Of a stretch of 64,000 nt of DNA, positions 28,471 to 37,841 are shown piece by piece (the stretch's first letter is position 1; each line of letters starts with the position of its first letter). Source of the stretch: Bacteroides ilei (GTDB taxonomy: Bacteria > Bacteroidota > Bacteroidia > Bacteroidales > Bacteroidaceae); NCBI RefSeq assembly GCF_900128495.1, contig NZ_LT635801.1, positions 1,003,997 to 1,067,996 on the forward strand, in the 5' to 3' direction. The position numbers were made by a program, and so were the translations under genes. Under the pieces are notes generated by a model. The model saw nothing but the letters and a program-made list of their open reading frames with translations. It did not search any database and was not told where the DNA came from.

Positions 28471-29571
28471 TTATAATTGATGCTCATAATCAAATGACAT
28501 CATTCTATTCACAAGGGATTTTTTAGCATTCTCCAAAGCATCGACTGATTCCGATTCTGTTAATATATAGCTAGCACAAGGTAAAGTAACGTACAATTCA
28601 GCTCCAGCATTTTCATCCACAATCGGTTTAGCTTTAGGTTTTTCACCATCGTCAATCAATTTCGCCCGAATAGCAGAAGCTATCGTGTTGGCATTATCAC
28701 TTATGGCTACAGCCAATGTTTCCATCAAACTGAATGTACGGGCTTGATTAGAAGTGATTCTCCAGTTGAGCAATGCATCTGCCAATGCTGGAATAACTTT
28801 CTCACGTTCCTCTTTGGGTAGAACCAAACAATGCCCAAAAACATTCTGACTTTCTACCCAACCTTTTTCTTTTAAAGAGCTGATCATTTCTTTTGTTATC
28901 TCTGGCTCATGCTGATTTGTAGAGACACAAAACAAAGTACGTAAGTCAATAGCAATATCATAAACAAAGAGTCCAGTTGTTCTTTTATTATCTGGAATCC
29001 AAGTTCTACGGGATAAAGAACGATTGTTTTCATTCAAGAAATTTTCTATTTCTTCTTCCGTCAATACTCTATCAGACCCGGCCATTCGAACTTTTACAGG
29101 ATGATAATCTGGTCTATCGCTTCTATCAAAGGTAATATTTTCTTTTTCAATTCCAGCTAATAAAGGATGCAAAGGTCTCATGGCAGATATTGACAAAGGG
29201 CTTCTGCGTTTCAGAACGCTATTTTCCTTTGCTTGTTCTGATTCTTTTTCCTTGCTTTTTCCAGAAGTAGTCTTTGCTCTCATCCATCCTCCTAAAAGTT
29301 GATCGATATAGGTAGGATCACATGGTGACCAAGGTTCCTTATTTTCCAGTTCTTTATTCGTAGTAATATTGTAATTAAAGGTAATAGGGGCTACTGGAAC
29401 ATTTAAGCTATCCGTAAGTGATTGAAGTACAGATCTTTTAATCTGTTGGCCGCTAGAAAAAGCTAAAAGCCTTCCAAATTGGGTATCAAAATAAGTTTTT
29501 TGACCATCTTCAACACAAAAAACTGTATGTTCTGCATGCTTTAATGCGCGTAAATAAATGTAAGGATTCAT
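28471..29571 (-). CDS. cas7: Cascade backbone protein Cas7
   Basis: A 366-residue RAMP-type backbone subunit that coats the crRNA spacer. The N-terminal motif FDTQFGRLLAFSSGQQIKRSVLQSL corresponds to the conserved Cas7 GQQ(V/I)KR RNA-contact segment. A charged linker (SGKSKEKESEQAKEN) and the thumb-like insertion near SISAMRPLHPLLAG follow, and the C-terminus has WRITSNQARTFSLMETLAVAIS. Size and motifs fit the type I-B (Csh2/Cst2-like) group. It lies 2 bp after cas8, within the same transcript. Assignment to the Cas7 superfamily is firm; the subfamily is inferred. Confidence 0.88.
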   Translation of the reverse strand: MNPYIYLRALKHAEHTVFCVEDGQKTYFDTQFGRLLAFSSGQQIKRSVLQSLTDSLNVPVAPITFNYNITTNKELENKEPWSPCDPTYIDQLLGGWMRAKTTSGKSKEKESEQAKENSVLKRRSPLSISAMRPLHPLLAGIEKENITFDRSDRPDYHPVKVRMAGSDRVLTEEEIENFLNENNRSLSRRTWIPDNKRTTGLFVYDIAIDLRTLFCVSTNQHEPEITKEMISSLKEKGWVESQNVFGHCLVLPKEEREKVIPALADALLNWRITSNQARTFSLMETLAVAISDNANTIASAIRAKLIDDGEKPKAKPIVDENAGAELYVTLPCASYILTESESVDALENAKKSLVNRMMSFDYEHQL

Positions 29572-29573
29572 AA

Positions 29574-30872
29574 TTATTTCTTTTTTGTATTAGTAAATAT
29601 TGCGTAATGAAATCTGATTAAAGTTAGAAAATAAGGAACATTATCAGAAGGCATAGCATTAACGATAGAAGCCATTTCTTTCATTTTTTCTACATTCTCT
29701 ACATCGTCAACAATATCAGCCATACCCTTCATAAAATTCATCTTGTTATTTGCCTCCAACACCATCTTTACTTTGTTTACATTTACAGTCTTAGCTCTGT
29801 TACCACTCGAACTGTATTTATAAAGCTCAGATGCAAACTCTTGAGCTTTATCCCATAAATCTTGATTGTTTAACATTGCCATAATCCAACTTTGATATAC
29901 ATTAAAACTTATTATTTGTTCTTCTTTATTTGATAATTTGGGCATTTTACCATTTTCTATATAATCTCTTAACCCTTTGGGTTCCATCGCACGAAGACCG
30001 ATAACACCTGCTTGACACGCTTTATTAAACCCCATAGCTGTTCCCCATAATTTATCAGCCTCATGCCCAGAATTCATACCAAAAAATTTTTTATATAATT
30101 GAATAGGACGTGAAATCTGAGATAAATCGAAAGGTATAAAGCCTATAGTTGTGTTAGTTTGACCATAGCTATATACATATCCTATTATCTGTTTATTAGG
30201 ACATTTTTGAGCTATTCCAATTAAAATTTTAGTCCATGAGATTGTATCAATGGAAATTTCATTATTCTTTATCGTATAAGGATTAAAATCAGACAAACAA
30301 TCCCGGTCATTAAAAATACGGCTATATCTATGGGCTAACCATTGCCCATTCCAAGTCAATATTTTATTTCCAGGAAATTTATCTATATTGTCTATGGACT
30401 TTCTATACCATTTCCATCCTTCATATACATTTAAAAGAATGTCGACATTATAAAATAATATAGATAATCCTCCTTGGACTCCAATTCCTAGTGCAGAACC
30501 AAACCACGAAAAATATACGTCGTCCTTAAATATAGGGAAAGCCAAATTAGAAACCTGTCCAGAAGTCGTTGCATATTCTTTCTCTTCAGAAGCAGGATAA
30601 CCAATGGCAATACTTGCATCTGAAACTCCGCTATTTATTTTTTCAATGAAATTATCCAGCTTTTCTTTTCTTTCATCAGGTGTTAGTTTCTCAACCTTTT
30701 GCCCCTTTTTCATTTGGACAAAGGGAGAATTCTGTACCCAATACAGATATTTATTACTATTAAAAAACAATGGATAAAAGACTTCCAAGAAAAACTGTTC
30801 CGCACTATACGAGGTACCATATCTCGCATTATATGCATCTAAAAATATTTTACCAATTACAGATGTTACCAT
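29574..30872 (-). CDS. Cascade large subunit, Cas8-like (divergent)
   Basis: A 432-residue protein if started at 30872 (MVTSVIGKIFLDAYNARYG), which leaves a 4-bp gap to cas3; a start at 30917 would overlap cas3 by 41 bp. The N-terminus, with FFLEVFYPLFFNSNKYLYWVQNSPFVQMKKGQ, resembles Cas8 proteins of Bacteroidetes type I-B systems. The rest has few recognisable motifs; SSGNRAKTVNVNKVKMVLEANN sits near the C-terminus. Position between cas3 and cas7 and size support the large subunit, which recognises the PAM and recruits Cas3. No zinc-finger Cys cluster is visible. Identification depends mainly on context, as is usual for Cas8. Confidence 0.75.
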   Translation of the reverse strand: MVTSVIGKIFLDAYNARYGTSYSAEQFFLEVFYPLFFNSNKYLYWVQNSPFVQMKKGQKVEKLTPDERKEKLDNFIEKINSGVSDASIAIGYPASEEKEYATTSGQVSNLAFPIFKDDVYFSWFGSALGIGVQGGLSILFYNVDILLNVYEGWKWYRKSIDNIDKFPGNKILTWNGQWLAHRYSRIFNDRDCLSDFNPYTIKNNEISIDTISWTKILIGIAQKCPNKQIIGYVYSYGQTNTTIGFIPFDLSQISRPIQLYKKFFGMNSGHEADKLWGTAMGFNKACQAGVIGLRAMEPKGLRDYIENGKMPKLSNKEEQIISFNVYQSWIMAMLNNQDLWDKAQEFASELYKYSSSGNRAKTVNVNKVKMVLEANNKMNFMKGMADIVDDVENVEKMKEMASIVNAMPSDNVPYFLTLIRFHYAIFTNTKKK

Positions 30873-30876
30873 ACAT

Positions 30877-33015
30877 TTACATAATTTCAAATTGTTTATA
30901 GAATTCTGGTTTAGCATAAGCTAAATCCAACCCCAGACTTTCTGTATAACTTTTATCCGGTACTACAAATGGATACGTTCCCATTTTAATTACTTGTAGA
31001 TGATTAAATCCAACAGATTTAAAACTCATAGGTATTTCCATTTTAGTTCGTTCATTACTATCTCCCTCTTTATACAATTCTACATCCGATTCCAAGATGC
31101 AAGAAACAGAATTGATATTCAGTGCTTCCAATAAAGCGGATTTGGCACAATGACACAATTTTTTAAGTATCCATTGATTATCTTTGAAAATAACACCTGA
31201 ATAATCAATATTCATAAAACGGGTATCTGGATAGACTTTATCCAACATCTGCTGAACTTTATTTTCTTCTAAAACTGCACCATTGGGTAAAACATCATAA
31301 CTTCTCCGAAGAACATCCTCATCGTATGGCAGTGCATCAGTCCCCCCATAAGGTACTATTACATAAATCGGTTTATAATGTCCTATCGTTTCACGAGTAC
31401 GTTTTCTATTCACACGTCCAAATCGCTGAATTAACGCATCAATTGGAGCACATTCCGTTATCATCATATCAAAACTAATATCAAGACTAACTTCAACAAC
31501 TTGAGTCGAGACTACTATACAAGCCTCACTCCTGACATTATAATGATTTGTTAAACTTTCCTCTAAACGCTGTCTGTCTACCCTTCTGAAATGACTATGA
31601 ATTAACATGATAGGAACATTTGGATAATCTTCCTGAAGAGACAAATAAATAGTTTGTGCCCTTTTCACCTGATTGCATACCACAAGTATCTTTTGATTCT
31701 CAGAAAGAGCCCTTCCAATTACTGAGCGAACCTCTTCGAATTTTTTTATTTTATAGATTTCATGTCTGTTGAATCCATCTAATTCATCAGGAGAAAGAAA
31801 AACTTCATAAACATTTGATGCACCACCAAGTATCTCCAATATTCGATTATACAAAATCCGAGGCATTGTGGCTGTCCCTACGTGTATCTTACATCCAATA
31901 CTGACCAAAATTTCAATGATTCGCAAAACGATAGCCTGTATTTCACTGGAATAAGTATGTATCTCATCTAGTATAACATCACATCCATACAAATCTACCA
32001 ACATTGCTTCATATCCCTTTACACCATAGATAATAGAAGCCATCTGATGAGGAGTAATCACTTTAATGGAAGCTCCTATGTGCCTTTGCATAATACGTTC
32101 TTCCCACTTCCCTTCTTCCAATTTTAGATTAGAAGCTGCATGCAAAAGACAGATTTGAGCATTAGTATTTTTTAAATCTGATTTCAAACGATCATACATA
32201 GCATTTATAGATGCTTGAAAAGGCAAAGTATAAAAGACTCGTCCGGTGCATCTTCTCAATAAAAAATCCGTTTTGCCAGCGCCTGTCGGTGCGGTAACGA
32301 GGGTATGTTTACGTGAATCATTTGCTTTGTACAAAGACAAAGGATACAAACTATTTTGTCTGCAATAGAATGATAAATCAGGTAAAATAAACAATTTACT
32401 AATTTCTTCCTGAGTCTTATTGCCTAAAGCTGATGCCAAATGATCAGCTCCCATCAGCACCCCTTTCCACACAGAGAATCCTAAACCAACTTTTTCACAA
32501 TAAGAAACTGCATAATTATAATTGTCTTCTGCCTCATCTAACGTTATTTCATGAACGGTAAACCCCAACAAAGACAATATGCCTAAAGCATCAAGAACCC
32601 ATAAATCAAAGTCTTTGGAATGAATTCCAAAACTGTCTTCTAAATCTTCTAAATCCAATATTCCCAGTTCATGGACATCATTATAGATAGATTTGTGATG
32701 AGCCGCAATCATTTCTATTGCTATATTCTTTTCTTTCTCATTATTTAAAAGCGAAAGGAAGAATAGAGATGCTATTTCATGTCTGAATATAAAATTATAA
32801 GGACGTATATAACCATGTTTAAGTGTCTTTTGAAAGACAGAACTAGCTTTACCTATATCATGTAATATTGCACCTTTTTTTGCAATAGAGGTATCAAGGC
32901 CCATATTACTTGCTATAGCTTCGGCGGATATTGAAACCCAATATAGATGGGTTAATAATGGCATTGAACCATCGTCTTCGTGTTTTGCTAATATATAATC
33001 GTATTTTTCATTCAT
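30877..33015 (-). CDS. cas3: CRISPR nuclease-helicase Cas3 (HD-helicase fusion)
   Basis: About 712 residues from the start at 33015 (MNEKYDYILAKHEDDG), which leaves 4 bp to cas5; longer in-frame starts would overlap cas5 by up to 98 bp. The N-terminal HD nuclease has LLTHLYWVS, GAILHDIGKASS (HD pair) and AAHHKS. The superfamily 2 helicase has Walker A TAPTGAGKTDFLL, motif II VILDEIH, motif III VGTATMP, and motif VI LIQRFGRVNRKR. Cas3 unwinds and degrades the target DNA after Cascade binding. HD fused in front of the helicase is the standard arrangement, and all metal ligands I can identify appear intact, so the nuclease should be active. Confidence 0.95.
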   Translation of the reverse strand: MNEKYDYILAKHEDDGSMPLLTHLYWVSISAEAIASNMGLDTSIAKKGAILHDIGKASSVFQKTLKHGYIRPYNFIFRHEIASLFFLSLLNNEKEKNIAIEMIAAHHKSIYNDVHELGILDLEDLEDSFGIHSKDFDLWVLDALGILSLLGFTVHEITLDEAEDNYNYAVSYCEKVGLGFSVWKGVLMGADHLASALGNKTQEEISKLFILPDLSFYCRQNSLYPLSLYKANDSRKHTLVTAPTGAGKTDFLLRRCTGRVFYTLPFQASINAMYDRLKSDLKNTNAQICLLHAASNLKLEEGKWEERIMQRHIGASIKVITPHQMASIIYGVKGYEAMLVDLYGCDVILDEIHTYSSEIQAIVLRIIEILVSIGCKIHVGTATMPRILYNRILEILGGASNVYEVFLSPDELDGFNRHEIYKIKKFEEVRSVIGRALSENQKILVVCNQVKRAQTIYLSLQEDYPNVPIMLIHSHFRRVDRQRLEESLTNHYNVRSEACIVVSTQVVEVSLDISFDMMITECAPIDALIQRFGRVNRKRTRETIGHYKPIYVIVPYGGTDALPYDEDVLRRSYDVLPNGAVLEENKVQQMLDKVYPDTRFMNIDYSGVIFKDNQWILKKLCHCAKSALLEALNINSVSCILESDVELYKEGDSNERTKMEIPMSFKSVGFNHLQVIKMGTYPFVVPDKSYTESLGLDLAYAKPEFYKQFEIM

Positions 33016-33019
33016 TGAT

Positions 33020-33571
33020 TTATAAGATAGATTGTCCATCGATTTCCAGCCATCCATACATAGGGGAATTATCGAATCTGTTATATCCAACCATAAATGA
33101 TTTATCGGACTTTCCAAATCTTAATTCAAACCCTTTTATAGAATTGAAACTATCTTCATCCATTTCTTTTATCAAAGAATCTGGAAGTAAAATATCTTCG
33201 TTGCGGCACAAGCAAATATGTAATTTACTCGCTTGTAAAGCGTCAGTGTAATCTTTAAACGCTAAATATAATATGGGATCAACCATAATGCCTCGTTTCA
33301 AAACAGATTTGTCTCGTGTCTTTTTTTTACCGTTGAATCCTCTTGTTTGAGTTTGTTCTTGCTGTACATCAATGGATGAGTAAGATAATCGATAACGTTT
33401 TATTTTACTGATTACACCATTCTGAGAAAGTGTTTCGGGAAATAATCTTTTTTCTATACCTTCTAATGTTGATGGAGACAAAAATTGTTGGCTATAAGTT
33501 AATCCGTCACGAACTGCCGTCCAAGGTTTTATGAAACCGAACTTTCCTGTATATTTGACAATATAATACAT
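33020..33571 (-). CDS. cas5: Cascade subunit Cas5
   Basis: A 183-residue RAMP protein. The motif GKFGFIKPWTAVRDGLTYSQQFLSPSTLEGIEKRLF at residues 9-44 matches a Cas5 group seen in Bacteroidetes type I-B loci. The C-terminal half contains FELRFGKSDKSFMVGYNRF. Cas5 holds the 5' handle of the crRNA (here AUUGAAAC) at the base of Cascade. It is shorter than many Cas5 proteins (200-250 residues), and the usual C-terminal region is reduced. It lies 23 bp after cas6 and 4 bp before the favoured cas3 start. Confidence 0.85.
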   Translation of the reverse strand: MYYIVKYTGKFGFIKPWTAVRDGLTYSQQFLSPSTLEGIEKRLFPETLSQNGVISKIKRYRLSYSSIDVQQEQTQTRGFNGKKKTRDKSVLKRGIMVDPILYLAFKDYTDALQASKLHICLCRNEDILLPDSLIKEMDEDSFNSIKGFELRFGKSDKSFMVGYNRFDNSPMYGWLEIDGQSIL

Positions 33572-33594
33572 AATATATTGATTGTTTTTTTAAG

Positions 33595-34260
33595 TTAGTA
33601 TATTGATCCAAATCCAATACCCGTAGAGTTCCCTATCCCGACATTCCAAGCAAAGGCTTTTGTTTCAGGAGTTCCTTTTATATAGATCGGACATAAACTT
33701 GCTTTGTTCCTTATATTATGGTAATTGATGTATTTGATTTTTTTCTTTTCATACGTTAAGTCAAAACCTATTTCAAGCGTCTCATCAGTTGGTAAACCAG
33801 CCATGTGCATTTTATGAAGTAAGGTTTCTTTCATTAAATTGTTTGATTCAGGATCTTCGAAAGTGTAATGTTTATTTGTTAGATTACCAGGAAAGGATCT
33901 TTTAAGAAAAATGGGACTGCCTAGAGAAAAAATTTCTTTAGAATTGAAATCTGGAGTTTCTTCTATTGATATATCTGTTACACTCATTCCATTGAATATT
34001 TCTGGGAATTTTCGTATTTCATTGATTATTACTTTAAGCTTTTTATTGTCATAAAAGCTTATAAACCAATATGCTCCATTCGGAAAATCGAATCCTTTTT
34101 CAATTTGTTTACCATTATGTAGCCATGAAAAAGAATACAAAGACATGATATCATGCAGCTCGTTTTTTCCTAACCATTTATGTATTGTTCCGACTAATTT
34201 TTGTTGATAATTAAAAGGTACAATTTGAGTATTTGCTGTGGTTCGTAAATGTATTCTCAT
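33595..34260 (-). CDS. cas6: pre-crRNA endoribonuclease Cas6
   Basis: A 221-residue protein with two ferredoxin-like halves. The C-terminal glycine-rich loop GIGNSTGIGFGSIY matches the Cas6 signature GxGxxxxxGxG. The N-terminus MRIHLRT...IVPFNYQQKLVGTIHKWLG is typical of the family and includes H27 in TIHKWL as a catalytic candidate. Cas6 cuts within the repeat to leave the 8-nt handle. It is the first gene of the operon. I find no strong consensus promoter in the 227-bp divergent gap upstream; TAGCCTTG (34307-34314 read in reverse) is one mismatch from a -7 box. Confidence 0.93.
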   Translation of the reverse strand: MRIHLRTTANTQIVPFNYQQKLVGTIHKWLGKNELHDIMSLYSFSWLHNGKQIEKGFDFPNGAYWFISFYDNKKLKVIINEIRKFPEIFNGMSVTDISIEETPDFNSKEIFSLGSPIFLKRSFPGNLTNKHYTFEDPESNNLMKETLLHKMHMAGLPTDETLEIGFDLTYEKKKIKYINYHNIRNKASLCPIYIKGTPETKAFAWNVGIGNSTGIGFGSIY

Positions 34261-34454
34261 TTGTTTCAGTTTTTTTATGTCTAAATTATATAATTTTTTT
34301 GATATTCAAGGCTATTTTTTATAAACTTTGTCATTATATCAGGAAAAATAAAATCTTGATATTTATAATAATTAGCGGGATATTGGATAATTTATCTTTG
34401 AAATTAAGGTGATTATTTCGGTTCCTTGGGCAGACAGGTTATGTTTTTTTGCTG

Positions 34455-34462
34455 TAACTTTG
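34455..34462 (+). promoter_or_regulatory. -7 box for the MATE gene
   Basis: TAACTTTG, an exact TAnnTTTG match followed by CCGC, 25 bp before the ATG. A second exact box TATCTTTG lies at 34393-34400. Neither has a clear TTTG at the ideal distance. Confidence 0.45.
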
Positions 34463-34487
34463 CCGCGATTTTGATAAAGGTAAAGAG

Positions 34488-35864
34488 ATGGATAACAACA
34501 ATGTGAGCAGTAAACGTGCCGGTAGTAATGAGATAGATATGCTGAACGGACCGTTGTTCAGGAAAATCCTGCTGTTTGCCCTGCCGTTGGCGGCCAGCAG
34601 TCTGTTGCAGGAACTTTTCAATTCGGTTGATGTGGCGGTAGTGGGTCACTTTGTAGGAAGCGAGGCCCTTGCGGCTGTAGGAAGTAACGCGCCGGTCATA
34701 GGGCTGCTTATCAATCTGTTCATGGGTATTTCCATGGGTGCCTGTGCCATTATCTCCAACCACATAGGCCAGCATGACGACAGGAGCATACGTAACGCCA
34801 TCAACACGGTGCAGCTGGTGTCTGTTATCAGCGGATTCTTCTTGCTGGTGCTGGGGCAGGTGGCGGCCCGTCCGATACTGGACTGGATGGGTACTCCTCC
34901 CGATGTGCTGGACGAGGCGGTGGTTTACCTGCGCATCTATTTCCTGGGGATGCCTTTTATCATGGCGTATAATTTCGGGGCCGCCATATTGCGTAGCATG
35001 GGCGATACGCGGCGTCCGCTGTATATACTGGTGGCGGCGGGTATAGTCAATACGCTGCTCAACCTGCTGTTTGTAATCTGTTTCCAGATGGGTGTGGCCG
35101 GTGTGGCGGTGGCCACGGGAATAGCCAACGCCGTGAGCGCTACCCTGATTATCCGGTTGCTGCGCAAGGAGAAGGAACCGTTCCGGCTGCATTTCGACCG
35201 GATGAAGATCCACCGGGTGGAACTGAACCGTATGCTGCGTATCGGGGTGCCGGCCGGCATACAGGGCATGATCTTCTCCATCTCGAATGTGGTGGTGCAG
35301 TCGTCTATCAACAGTTACGGGGCCGATGCGATAGCCGGTTCGGCGGCGGCTGTCAACTTTGAATATTACTGTTATTTCATTATCCAGGGCTTCAACGGGG
35401 CGGCCATCAGCTTCATTGCCCAGAACTATGGGGCGGGAAAGATGGACCGTGTGCACCGTATATTCTGGATCTGTATGGGGGCCAGCCTGGCTTTCAGCGC
35501 GTTTTTCAACTGGCTGTTTGCCCTGGAGGCCGATTTCTTCCTGGGTTTCTTTTCCAGTATGCCGATGGTACACCATTACGGTGCTATCCGTATGCACATT
35601 GTGCTGGCCTTGCAGTTCATTGCCTGCAGCTACGAGATTGCGGGTTCTTCCATGCGGGGAATGGGGAAATCGCTTACTCCCGCCTTGCTTACGGTGTTCG
35701 GTACCTGCCTGTTGCGTATCGTGTGGGTATACGGGGTATCGTCCGTATGGCGCGGATATGATGTGCTGATGACGGTCTATCCGGTATCATGGATTGTGAC
35801 GGGTATTCTGGTGGTCACGGCCTACTGGATGGCAGTACGGAAAAAACCGGTACGGATAGGGTGA
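34488..35864 (+). CDS. MATE family multidrug/toxin exporter
   Basis: A 458-residue inner-membrane protein with about 12 hydrophobic helices in two similar halves. Family features include LFRKILLFALPLAASSLLQELFNSVDVAVVGHFVGSEALAAVGS at the N-terminus, with repeated G/A-rich helices (GISMGACAIISNHIGQHD) and the second-half start LRIGVPAGIQGMIFSISNVVVQSSINSYG. It exports cationic compounds in exchange for Na+ or H+; the substrate cannot be deduced. The gene lies 66 bp upstream of the hydrogenase start in the same direction. Base composition rises sharply in GC compared with the cas genes, marking the end of the AT-rich CRISPR island. Confidence 0.92.
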   Translation: MDNNNVSSKRAGSNEIDMLNGPLFRKILLFALPLAASSLLQELFNSVDVAVVGHFVGSEALAAVGSNAPVIGLLINLFMGISMGACAIISNHIGQHDDRSIRNAINTVQLVSVISGFFLLVLGQVAARPILDWMGTPPDVLDEAVVYLRIYFLGMPFIMAYNFGAAILRSMGDTRRPLYILVAAGIVNTLLNLLFVICFQMGVAGVAVATGIANAVSATLIIRLLRKEKEPFRLHFDRMKIHRVELNRMLRIGVPAGIQGMIFSISNVVVQSSINSYGADAIAGSAAAVNFEYYCYFIIQGFNGAAISFIAQNYGAGKMDRVHRIFWICMGASLAFSAFFNWLFALEADFFLGFFSSMPMVHHYGAIRMHIVLALQFIACSYEIAGSSMRGMGKSLTPALLTVFGTCLLRIVWVYGVSSVWRGYDVLMTVYPVSWIVTGILVVTAYWMAVRKKPVRIG

Positions 35865-35930
35865 TCGGTATTGCTTTTTCCGAATATTTTTTGTATCTTT
35901 AGTGAAAGATACAATTTATCTCTGTTACCT

Positions 35931-37838
35931 ATGAAAAGTATCACTGTCTCCGATCTGGAATTGCTCCGCAGGAAGGCGGGGCAGGAGTTGGACCTGAGAG
36001 AAAGAAGCGACACGCTGGCAGGCGGGGCGTGCTGCGGGCTTTCTGTGGGAACTGAAAAGATACAGCTGCTGGTGTGCGGCGGGACGGGCTGCAAGGCTTC
36101 GTCGGGCGCACTCATAGCGGAGCGGCTGGAAGAGAAAATCTGCAAGGAGGGTATCTCCGCCCGTGTGGAGGTCATCACCACGGGATGTTTCGGGTTCTGT
36201 GAAAAGGGCCCTGTCGTTAAGGTTATTCCCGACAATACGTTTTATGTGCATGTCACTCCCGATGACGCGGACGAGATTATCGGCGTCCATGTGATGGGAG
36301 GAAGGCGGGTGGAGAGGCTGCTGTATGTCGACCCGCGTACCGGACATACGGTCAGTGATTCGAAGCACATCGAGTTTTACCGCAAGCAGATGCGCATTGC
36401 GCTGCGTAACTGTGGGTTCATTGATCCGGAAAGGATTGAGGAGTACATTGCACGCGACGGTTACAGGCCGCTGGCGCATGCGCTTACGGAAGGTTCGCCG
36501 GAGGAGGTCATCGATGTGGTGAAACGCTCCGGGCTGCGGGGACGCGGAGGGGGAGGTTTCCCCACCGGACTGAAGTGGGAGCTGACCGCCAGGCAGCGGG
36601 CCGGGCGGAAGTATGTGGTGTGCAATGCCGACGAGGGCGACCCCGGGGCGTTGATGGACCGTTCCATCATGGAGGGCGACCCTCACTCCATTGTGGAGGC
36701 CATGGCGCTGTGCGGTTATGCCATAGGGGCCTCGGAAGGGCTGGTGTATATCCGTGCCGAATATCCGCTGGCTATCCGGCGTCTGCGGGTGGCCATAGCG
36801 CAGGCCAGGGAGTACGGGCTGCTGGGTGAGCATATTCTGGGTACGGACTTCAGTTTCGACATCAGCATCAGGTACGGGGCGGGAGCCTTCGTGTGCGGTG
36901 AAGAGACGGCGCTGATCCATTCCATGGAGGGGAAGCGCGGCGAGCCTACCCTGAAGCCTCCTTATCCGGCGGAGGCGGGCTACAGGGGGATGCCTACGAA
37001 TGTGAACAACGTGGAGACGCTGGCCAATGTGCCCGCCATCCTGAACAGGGGGGCGGAATGGTTTGCGGGCATCGGTACGGAACGGTCGAAGGGTACGAAG
37101 GTGTTCGCGCTGGCCGGGAAGATCAATAACGTGGGACTGATAGAGGTGCCTATGGGGACTACGCTGCGGGAGGTGATATTCGACATCGGCGGCGGAATCA
37201 AGAACGGGAAGAAGTTCAAGGCGGTGCAGACGGGAGGCCCCTCGGGAGGCTGCCTTACGGAGAAGCACCTGGATATCCCGATCGATTTCGACAATCTGCT
37301 GGCGGCAGGCTCCATGATGGGTTCGGGCGGCATGATCGTGATGGACGAAGACGACTGTATGGTGTCGGTGGCCCGGTTCTACCTCGACTTTACGGTAGAG
37401 GAGTCGTGCGGCAAGTGTACGCCGTGCCGTATCGGGAACAAGCGCCTGCTGGAGATATTGAACCGGATTACGGAGGGGAAGGGAAACCTGGACGACCTGA
37501 AGATGCTGGAAACGCTGGGGAAGGTCATCAAGGATACGGCCCTGTGCGGACTGGGGCAGACTTCGCCCAACCCGGTGCTTTCTACGCTGGAGAATTTCCG
37601 CGACGAATATGTGGCGCACGTTACCCGGAAGGTGTGTCCGGCCAAGCAGTGCAAGGCCCTGCTTACCTATGCCGTAAACCCGATGAAGTGTATGGGCTGC
37701 GGACTGTGCGCGAAGAACTGTCCTGCCGGAGCCATTGTGGGCACGGTGAGGAAACCTCATGTGATACATCCGGAAAAGTGCATCCGCTGCGGGATGTGTA
37801 TTTCACGCTGTAAGTTTGACGCAATTGTAATCTGCTGA
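35931..37838 (+). CDS. Bifurcating [FeFe] hydrogenase, NuoF-like flavoprotein subunit (HydB/HndC type)
   Basis: 635 residues from ATG 35931 (MKSITVSDLELLRRK); an upstream in-frame start would add an implausible 20 residues. Domain order: a thioredoxin-like [2Fe-2S] domain (CGGTGCKASSG...TTGCFGFCEKGP, residues about 42-110), the NuoF FMN/NADH core (RGRGGGGFPTGLKWE, NADEGDPGALMDRS, GAFVCGEETALIHSMEGKRGEPTLKPPYPA), an SLBB domain, the NuoF [4Fe-4S] motif SCGKCTPCRIG, and a C-terminal ferredoxin domain with two [4Fe-4S] motifs (CMGCGLCAKNCP; CIRCGMCISRC). This is the standard layout of the NAD(P)H-binding subunit of electron-bifurcating hydrogenases. It is followed after 3 bp by hydA. Confidence 0.93.
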   Translation: MKSITVSDLELLRRKAGQELDLRERSDTLAGGACCGLSVGTEKIQLLVCGGTGCKASSGALIAERLEEKICKEGISARVEVITTGCFGFCEKGPVVKVIPDNTFYVHVTPDDADEIIGVHVMGGRRVERLLYVDPRTGHTVSDSKHIEFYRKQMRIALRNCGFIDPERIEEYIARDGYRPLAHALTEGSPEEVIDVVKRSGLRGRGGGGFPTGLKWELTARQRAGRKYVVCNADEGDPGALMDRSIMEGDPHSIVEAMALCGYAIGASEGLVYIRAEYPLAIRRLRVAIAQAREYGLLGEHILGTDFSFDISIRYGAGAFVCGEETALIHSMEGKRGEPTLKPPYPAEAGYRGMPTNVNNVETLANVPAILNRGAEWFAGIGTERSKGTKVFALAGKINNVGLIEVPMGTTLREVIFDIGGGIKNGKKFKAVQTGGPSGGCLTEKHLDIPIDFDNLLAAGSMMGSGGMIVMDEDDCMVSVARFYLDFTVEESCGKCTPCRIGNKRLLEILNRITEGKGNLDDLKMLETLGKVIKDTALCGLGQTSPNPVLSTLENFRDEYVAHVTRKVCPAKQCKALLTYAVNPMKCMGCGLCAKNCPAGAIVGTVRKPHVIHPEKCIRCGMCISRCKFDAIVIC

Positions 37839-37841
37839 GTT

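Noticed and set aside
30872-30917. Upstream start for the Cas8-like protein (MLNQNSINN...)
   Set aside because: It would overlap cas3 by 41 bp, while the downstream ATG leaves the same 4-bp gap as the cas5-cas3 joint. It cannot be excluded.
34413-35597. Antisense ORF of 394 residues opposite the MATE gene
   Set aside because: Low-complexity His/Arg/Gln composition, shadow of a membrane protein gene.
35925-37769. Very long antisense ORF (614 residues) opposite the hydrogenase flavoprotein gene
   Set aside because: It arises from GC-rich codon bias on the coding strand; it is full of His/Arg/Gln repeats and has no recognisable domain, whereas the + strand gene has all cofactor motifs.
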